A DNA stretch of 64,000 nt from Gnetum montanum (Eukaryota > Streptophyta > Gnetopsida > Gnetales > Gnetaceae): positions 581,490 through 645,489 of the forward strand of contig MNCI01007731.1 in assembly GCA_015680685.1 (NCBI GenBank), read 5' to 3'. This document shows, piece after piece, positions 57,323 through 64,000 of the stretch (position 1 is its first letter; each line of letters begins with the position of its first letter). The translations under genes were made by a program, and so were the position numbers. The notes beneath the pieces are model-generated. The model made no database searches and had not been told where the DNA came from. It saw nothing but the letters and a program-made list of their open reading frames with translations.

Positions 57323-60287
57323 CTAGGAGTCACCTCTAAAACGCCACCAAGGGGGCATTCTGCATGCGCGCCAAGTGGTGATCATGCAGGGGCATTCGTA
57401 GATGAAGTGGTTGAGGGTTTCAGGGCTAATGTCGCAACGCGGACATGTGGTGTCATGCGTGATGCCGCGTTGCTGCAGTACGACATGCACAGGGAGCACG
57501 GCAGATTTGAGCAACTAGAGGAAGATTTTGACTTTCTCGGGGAGCCGCCTGCACCAGATCGCCAGCCGGCCATCCTCTGGGGATATTTATGGGTTAGGAT
57601 GGTGCACGGCTCAAGGTGGATCCAGTTCAGGCTCAGCATCCTCCGCACATGCTGACAGATGGACAGCCAAGGCCTTGAAATATGCGATCCAAGCAGCCAA
57701 AGCGTGTATTTCTGGTGGACGATGCAAGCCCACTGGCTACACTCCCCCCGCGCATGCATGAGCCAGTTGACCAGCCGCTACTACCCCATTGTGCACTCAT
57801 CTTTGAAAGTCGTGACCCCCAACCCCCCTGCCGTACGAGGACAGGCCACATGGTGCTAGTTGACAAGATGGAGTTTGCTCCCCCCTTTGCCCCCCCACCA
57901 AATGAAACAACGGATCCTAGCGTTGATCTGGTGGATGATGGTCGCGGGGGGCTCAGCAACCGCCGCCACAAAGCACATAGTGGCCGCAAGGATCCCAGTG
58001 GCCACGAGGAGGCAGCCCTTGCACGCAAGAAAATGGTTAGCCCAGTGATTAATGTGTTTCTCGAGCTTGGCCAGGAGGGGGGTCCAAGTATTGTTCCAGC
58101 CCCACTGGAACAGCGAGATACCAAGGTAGGTATCGGTGATTTTCCCGAGTTGAAATTTCAGGATTTGTGTAACCCGGTCCTGCACCTGCGGGTCCACATT
58201 GATGAAGTACGCCACCGACTTGGTGTGGTTGATTTCTAAACCTAACTCGGCGGCCAATCTGTTCAGGGCCAGGTTAATACACTGGGCCTGCGGGACCGCT
58301 GCCTAGTTGAGAAGCATGGTATCATCAGCGTAGTGTTCAACACGGCAATCCACCCCCGCAATGTCCAAGCCCTCCACCCCCGAGGTGCTACAGTAGGATT
58401 GCATGAGGTCCATGGCAATGATGAAAAGGAAGGGGGATAGGGGGTCGCCTTGCCTCAGACCTCTACTAGGGGAGGAAAAGCCCCACAGCGGCCCCCCACA
58501 TCAAAAGAGAACCCAGCAGAGGATTGGATATACAAACATAGTTGGATAAATCCAGGGTCAAAGCCTTTCCTATGGATGATGTCGTGTAGGGCTTCCCCGC
58601 TAAGTGTGTCATATGCCTTCGCTATGTCTAGCTTGAGACATAGACTAAGAAACCCCCTAGTGCGGAGGGAGTGAAGGACCTCTTACATAAGAAGAACCTG
58701 ATCCTGAAGGGTTCTACCATGGACGAAGACCACCTGATTGCGTCCAACCAACCTAGGCAAGAGGGGGCCCAGACGGTTGACCAGGAGTTTGGAGAAGATG
58801 CGAATGAGGACATTGCACACACCAATGGGACAGAAGTGCTCAGGGCGGTGTGCATTCAACTGTTTTTGGATGCAGATGATGCGCGAGCAGTTGAGTTCGC
58901 ATCGTACTTGCCGTCTGGCCAACATGATGTTGAAAGCATCTAGAAGATTAGGGTTCACAATATCCATGAAAGCTCTGAAGAATTCCAGTGACCAATCATC
59001 TAGTCCAGGTGCTTTACCTCCTGGCATGTTGTTGATGGTGTTGGTCAATTCTATCTCAGAGAAGGGGGCCAGAAGGCACTGATTGTCCGCAACAGTGAGC
59101 ACCTTTGCCACATGGACGGAGATGGGCTGGGTGGTGTGCTTGGCCCAAATGCATCCCCAGTAACCCGAGAGCTCATTGGCGATCCCCTGCGAGTCATCAA
59201 CCACCACCCCAGCCTGGGTACGGATGCTACAGATGTGGGTTTCGCCACGCATCTTTGCCATGGCAAAGACGAATTTTGTATGTCGGTCCCCCTCGTGGAG
59301 CCATCTAATCCAGGATCGCTGCCACCAATAGATCTCCTCCTCGTGGTTGAGACTCTGAGTTGATGAAGGAGGTGCATCTCCTCCTTGTGCAACTCCTCCC
59401 TAGTCTCTTGTTGCGCCTGGATGTGTCTGAGCTGTGTTGGAACCAACTTGTGACCAGCCCCAAAAGAAAACTTCTCCCCCACCGGGAGGGCCCGGATGGC
59501 CCACTTGAGCTGAAGGAGAGCTTCTTTGAGGAAGACCCGAGGGTCCACCGAGATGTCCTCCACTAGTGGGCGAATTCACGGCTTGGTAAGCCATGAGGGC
59601 TCGAATTGAATAGGGCGTGGGGCCCGAGGTTGAGGCGGGCCAATGGACACCACCCGCGAACGGTGGTCAGAAGCAGCCCGCTCCTGCTAGGTCACGGTGA
59701 TGGCGGTGCCAAGGAGGAGAGCAGAGCTAACACAAACATGATCAATGCGGGTGAGGACACGGTGCACCCCTTTCCTTCGGTTGCTCGAGGTGAAACGACA
59801 GTTGGAAATGGGCAGATCAACAAGAGATGAGCGCTCAAGGAACTCCATGAAATTAGGCGTTCTCGGGGGGTGGCCTTCCCAGATTTTTCCCAGGGGTACA
59901 AACGCTGGTTGAAGTCATGGAAAACCACCCAGGAGCCATGGTCAGGCACCAGCAAGGCTAGCCGATTCAACTCTTGGAGCCTTAATTCCCAAGCCTGCAC
60001 CCCATAGAAGTTGGTCAGCGAAAAACCATGGGCGGGAATGTGGACCATGATGATCCATGGGGAGGCATCCACCAGAGTGGTGGCAGGGCGTGCAAGAGTT
60101 GTAGGTAGCCAAATTGGTGCAGGTATGTGGTCCAGCACGTCCACTAGAGGTGACCGGATTCCGCAGCCTGCAACTTGGTTTTCTGGAGGTAAACCACATC
60201 ATAATTCTCCTCTCTGACAATACGGCGCAAGGTATTTCATTTACAGGGGGTACCCTGCCCCCTGCAATTCCAAATGAAAATATTCAT
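57323..60287 (-). pseudogene. LINE ORF2: endonuclease and reverse transcriptase (broken)
   Basis: Start chosen at ATG 60287, giving MNIFIWNCRGQGTP, the usual opening of the APE-type endonuclease. The reverse transcriptase is recognisable from GKAPGLDDWSLEFFRAF, RIFSKLLVNRLGPLLPRLVG and NQVVFVHGRTLQDQVLL to LRQGDPLSPFLFIIAMDLMQ and the catalytic YADD (58321-58332). The thumb and a zf-RVT-like region close it (CPRCDISPETLNHFIYECP). Several frame changes and stops separate these pieces. The protein nicks target DNA and copies the LINE RNA at the nick. Confidence 0.88.
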
Positions 60288-60454
60288 GCGCAACCAGAGG
60301 TGTGGTGCTGGTAGACCTCCCGTAAGGTCTGCTGTTGATCCAAGTCGATGTGTCATTGGGCTTGTCAACTTCTGGAGCAGGACTCGGTCGGGCGGCCTGG
60401 GCGTTCCTCCCCCGCATGGACCACAGGGGTGTAACCAGTTTCCTCAGCTGGGGA

Positions 60455-62028
60455 CTACGGTGCCTTGCGCTGTCTAGTCTGGGTGCTCCTCCGAACGACG
60501 TTGACCCAATCCCCTGGTGGGGGAAGCACTGGTTCCGGTTTGGGTGGTTGTGGTTGGTGGGTGGGGGCTGGTGATTGGGAGNNNNNNNNNNNNNNNNNNN
60601 NNNNNNNNNNNNNNNNNNNNNNNNNNNNNNNNNNNNNNNNNNNNNNNNNNNNNNNNNNNNNNNNNNNNNNNNNNNNNNNNNNNNNNNNNNNNNNNNNNNN
60701 NNNNNNNNNNNNNNNNNNNNNNNNNNNNNNNNNNNNNNNNNNNNNNNNNNNNNNNNNNNNNNNNNNNNNNNNNNNNNNNNNNNNNNNNNNNNNNNNNNNN
60801 NNNNNNNNNNNNNNNNNNNNNNNNNNNNNNNNNNNNNNNNNNNNNNNNNNNNNNNNNNNNNNNNNNNNNNNNNNNNNNNNNNNNNNNNNNNNNNNNNNNN
60901 NNNNNNNNNNNNNNNNNNNNNNNNNNNNNNNNNNNNNNNNNNNNNNNNNNNNNNNNNNNNNNNNNNNNNNNNNNNNNNNNNNNNNNNNNNNNNNNNNNNN
61001 NNNNNNNNNNNNNNNNNNNNNNNNNNNNNNNNNNNNNNNNNNNNNNNNNNNNNNNNNNNNNNNNNNNNNNNNNNNACTTGCCGAAATGCCCCACCACCTC
61101 CTGCAAGAACTCAAGGCTTCATAACTCCCATGGGATACCGGCCACCCAGATTCAGACTGGGGCACGAGTAAACAGGTCGAGTTCTCTGTGGGTACCGGGG
61201 CGCTAGGGGATCAATGCAAGACCACGGGCCCCATAGAACCAAGGCCCGATAAGAAGAATGGAATCGCGGGCCTTCAAGGAGGGGAGGACAAAGAGGAGCA
61301 GGTCCTCCGAGAGGCTCCGAACTATAACGTCCTCCATTTTCCACTACTCCTTGACCCAACAGCATATCAAGTCAAGCCAGGGATGACTCCCCCGGGAGAT
61401 GAAACGGCCAATGAGGCTCCATTCCATGGTACGAACGCCTTCGGTAGGGGGGTTACGGATGCAAAGGCGCAGGGTGTTGTTGGAACAGGAATGAGCCTCG
61501 ATGGCTCTGCCAGGTGCTGCGACCACCCCAGTTTCCGCAGCCGTGATGCCAGTCGTCCTCGGGGGCGTAGTCCCAGGGGACGCTGTCCCAGGAAGCCCTG
61601 CAGTAGTAGCCGCGCGGGTCGCGGTGTCAGCCGTTGCCGGGGTTGCCGTCGTGGGGGTCGTGGTCCTAGAGGTCATTGTGGCCATAGTCACCATCATGTT
61701 GATTGTGGCCGTAGTCGCTGCTACTGCTGCTAGAGTCTCTGCCATGGTCGTGGTGGCCCTAGTCGCGGTCGCCGAAGTCACGGCCGTGGTTGCTGCCGCT
61801 GTTGCTGTAGCTACCATCGCTGATGTAGCCGCTATCGCTGCCTGGTCGCTGCTGTAGGCTTTGAGGAGGGCTAGTAATTCAACCATGGTGGTGGCAGCCA
61901 TAGTTGCGGCCACGAAAGTCATGGCCGTGGTTGCCGCCGCCGCTGCTGTAGCTGCTGTAGCTACTATAGCTGCCGTAGCTACCGTCGCTGCCGTCACTAC
62001 CGTCGCTGCTGTAGCTGTCGTAGCTGCC
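60455..62028 (-). pseudogene. LINE ORF1 with DUF4283-like domain (gap inside)
   Basis: The first ~200 codons lie in a low-complexity GCCGTAG/GCTGCC repeat that is open in two frames, one Ala/Thr-rich, the other Gly/Ser/Tyr-rich (GSYGSYSSYSSYSSGGG). Then comes a DUF4283-like domain: TMEWSLIGRFISRGSHPWLD, ILLIGPWFYGARGLALIP, VAGIPWEL. A gap follows, then a Pro-rich C-terminus (PPGDWVNVVRRSTQTRQRK). Plant LINE ORF1 proteins of this type bind the element RNA. The ATG codons at 62042 and 62033 lie in the target duplication, so they are not the LINE's own start. Confidence 0.72.
60582..61075. other. Assembly gap (494 N) in LINE ORF1
   Basis: Unknown bases. Open frames spanning it have no meaning. 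Confidence 0.99.
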
Positions 62029-62045
62029 GTCATTTTGGACATATT
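62029..62045. repeat. LINE target-site duplication, right copy
   Basis: gtcattttggacatatt; matches 55488-55504 with one mismatch. Confidence 0.85.
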
Positions 62046-64000
62046 GAGATGGTATTATTTTAATGATTTTTTGATTTTTTTCCTTTTAATGTTAGGCAAT
62101 GTGTCAACGGGTATGATTTTGTATTCAGCGTCCCCTTCGCTGATCATGTTGAATGGTAATTCAGCCCAAGGGACGTCTGATGGAATGGCTTCTACATCAG
62201 TGTTTTTAGATGTTTCAGTATCTGTGGTGAGTTCTATGTTAGTTTCTAATTGAGAAGGAGTATGTACAATGTCAAGTGCAGGTGTTTCTATTTTAGGTGG
62301 ATTTGGATTACTTCCTACTGGTTGTTGTTCGTTTATGTCGTTTTGGCTAGGATTTTTGAGTTCAACCTCTGAGCCTTAATCCATGTCCATGTGTGATGAA
62401 AAAATAGGTGTAGCGGCTTCCCCGTGTATGATGATTTCACTACCTTCATAAGGTAGGTGAATCTCTTGATGTATAGGGGATGAGACCACTCTCAGTTGGG
62501 CCAACCAGGGTCTTCCTAATATTAGGTTGAATCCTGGCATTTCATTGACCACCATGAATTCAGCAGATGTGGGAAACTGGTCCCCCGCTATGAAGTCCAA
62601 GTTCACTATGCCTTTGATCATCACGCGTGACCTGCTGAATGATTTTAAACATGTAGTTGCAGTTGGTTTGATTAACTCCGTCAGCCCTAGTTGTTCAACA
62701 ATGCGGTATGGTACCACGTTCGTAGCAGCTCCATCATCTACATGGACCCTATGTATCTTGAACTGATTTATGCGTATCGTTATGAACATGGGGGCTATTG
62801 TTACCTCCCCTATTTTCTTATCCACTTTAATGTTATTGTTGTGGAAGCTTAGTGGTTTGAAAGTTGACCCTTAGGGTGAGTACATTACTGCATGAATGGA
62901 TGGTTCGTTTGGGGGCAAGTTCTTGCTTACTGGGACCGACATTAACATGCGTACCAAAGCTTCACGATGTGTTTGGGATCTAAGAAACAAGTTATACAAG
63001 CTTAGTGAAGTGTTCTTTTGCTTGAGTGCTTGTGTGACTTGTGTTAAAGCCGTTGCCAAGTCTCTACTGTTGGGGGCGTTTGCATCAGCGGTGACTGGGT
63101 CCATTGTCCTCAACAGTTTTATTTTATGCTTTGTTGGTCCATCATTTTTTCTTGGAGCCATTGTTTTAGACGTATCATGTGTTTTGGATGGTTCACCCTC
63201 ATTGCCTGCATTTGGTTGACTATTGAGTGGTGCTATGGGTACGGTGTTAAGTGAAGTGGGTTTAGGTGGCCCTACAGCTAACCGTTGATGCTCCTTCTCC
63301 AAGCGTTCATGCATAAGCTTATCCGCTAAACGTTCTGGTGTGTGGCGTGGAGGTGGAGCTGGTCTTGGAGCTTCGGGTTGCCTTGGGATTCATACCACAT
63401 ATGGAGCTGGGTGAGGTTGCGGTTGGACAGTTGGATGTGGTTGGGCAGAAGATTTGCTGGACACCCTAATGACGAAAGGACTAGGTTTACCTTACGTATG
63501 TGAGGTGGAGGCTTGGTAAAAATTAGGACTTGCAGATGTGCTAACAACATATGGGGTTTGTCTAGGTGGAGGTTGGACCTCCACTGTTGCAACTGTGGGC
63601 GGCACTCAGACTACGAAAGAGGCAAGTCGAGTAGGAGGGGTTGATAGATTCAGCGTAGTGATAGTGGGAGGTATGCGCACTACGTATGGATTTTTTGGGG
63701 CAAATGATGCTTGAGGCATGGAAGCGGATGGAGTGGGAGGAACATGGACTACAAACAGCTTGTTAGGTGTTTCTTGTTTATATTCAAGGTAGATGGTGTT
63801 AATGTTGGGTGTCTTGGGTTCATCATCAAAGTAGATTGTGTTGATAATGTACGGTGCCTCTTTGATGTTCATAGGGTCTTTATACACCCCCATAGCCTAG
63901 TTCTATGGTTGGACCAGGTTGGCCTCATCAAAGGTGATTTGGCCTTCATCGATCATTCACTGTATATTCTACTTCAGGGTGAAATAGTAATCCGTGCCGT
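62046..64000 (-). pseudogene. gag (C-terminal part) and protease of G3
   Basis: The right edge enters in the gag C-terminus (TDYYFTLK, matching HDTDYY in G2), followed by a Pro/Thr/Ser-rich region with repeated Y-V-V-R-I/V-P-P motifs. Then comes the retropepsin: active site HVDDGAATNVVPY, second half LILGRPWLAQLRVV (62825-62376). The tail has PWAELPFN and ends near 62060, directly beside the LINE. A few stops are present (for example before GSTFKPLSF). Protease would release gag and pol products. Here the D-x-G-A core is kept, unlike in G2. Confidence 0.87.

Larger units (their letters stand above)
55505..62028 (-). mobile_element. Plant L1-type LINE, 6.5 kb
   Basis: Minus strand; ends in a short A-run at 55501-55508 preceded by ...acattctctc. 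It carries ORF1 (DUF4283-like), ORF2 (endonuclease, reverse transcriptase, zinc region) and a downstream coiled-coil frame. Flanked by a 17-bp duplication typical of target-primed insertion. Visibly more GC-rich than the surrounding elements. Contains an assembly gap. Inserted into the last unit of the G3 hairpin array. Stops and frame changes make it inactive. Its 5' end starts inside coding-like sequence, so it may be slightly 5'-truncated. Confidence 0.88.
34547..64000 (-). mobile_element. G3: Tat/Ogre-lineage element, runs off the right edge
   Basis: Read on the minus strand from the edge: end of gag, protease, LINE insertion, hairpin array, antisense gene, palindrome region, hairpin array, RT and RNases H, R-element insertion, integrase, hairpin array, 3' UTR, polypurine tract, 3' LTR. 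Removing the R element rejoins pol in frame (CAEPIT...ASVSTIHAIEWYDDIKEY). Removing the LINE rejoins the array to the gag-pro tail. The 5' LTR must lie beyond 64000. Confidence 0.88.

Noticed and set aside
57407-58239. Plus-strand frames opposite LINE ORF2
   Set aside because: Shadows of the reverse transcriptase on the other strand; no motifs of their own.
60455-61206. Several overlapping 200-codon frames on both strands
   Set aside because: They span the 494-base gap and are artefacts of it.

Overview
The window looks like intergenic heterochromatin from a large land-plant genome. I see no intact cellular gene. Nearly everything is retrotransposon, nested several layers deep. The large Tat/Ogre-type Ty3/gypsy elements, the plant-type LINE with a DUF4283-like ORF1, the NB-ARC (plant immune receptor) fragment and the many stops that look like C-to-T decay all fit a big plant genome. 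A gymnosperm is plausible, but the sequence does not fix the species.

Layout. (1) 1-939 is the end of an LTR of a family called R here, inserted into a Tat-type element G1 (plus strand, 940-8693; its 5' part lies off the window). (2) 8694-11405 and 28676-31118 are an older, decayed plus-strand retroelement. It is split by (3) G2, a complete 17.27 kb Tat-type element on the minus strand (11406-28675) with 1.46 and 1.54 kb LTRs and a perfect 5-bp duplication GGGGT. (4) 31119-34546 is AT-rich with no gene seen. (5) G3 (minus strand, 34547 to beyond 64000) is a third Tat-type element. It is interrupted by a non-autonomous gag-only LTR element R (38577-47323), whose LTR reaches 3.65 kb and carries an NB-ARC fragment, and by a LINE (55505-62028) with a 17-bp duplication.

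The most interesting structure is shared by G1, G2 and G3. Between the gag-protease block and the RT-RNaseH-integrase block each carries a gene on the opposite strand, with its own TATA box and introns (only exon 1 is inside the window for G1). Exon 2 is exactly 450 bp in both G2 and G3, and the splice phases I could check mostly agree. The protein has an N-terminal part with no recognised domain, a long alpha-helical, probably coiled-coil part and an acidic C-terminus. I do not recognise the family. The pol block starts just after a conserved candidate splice acceptor, so the gene may lie inside a pro-RT intron, as an antisense passenger.

This gene is bracketed by arrays of a short repeat, CAGTTTAAG followed by a small hairpin whose stem bases co-vary (GGTC/GACC, GGCC/GGCC, GTC/GAC, CATC/GATG, TAGTC/GACTA). 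The same repeat also lies between pol and the 3' LTR. A second, lineage-specific set of palindromes (GCTACGCTATG-type in G1 and G2, GCGTATACGC-type in G3) sits in the LTR U3 and again around the antisense gene's 5' end.

All copies seen here carry stops or lost catalytic residues. The annotation therefore describes decayed copies of what were probably active families. Domain names are from motif recognition by eye; no database search was run.
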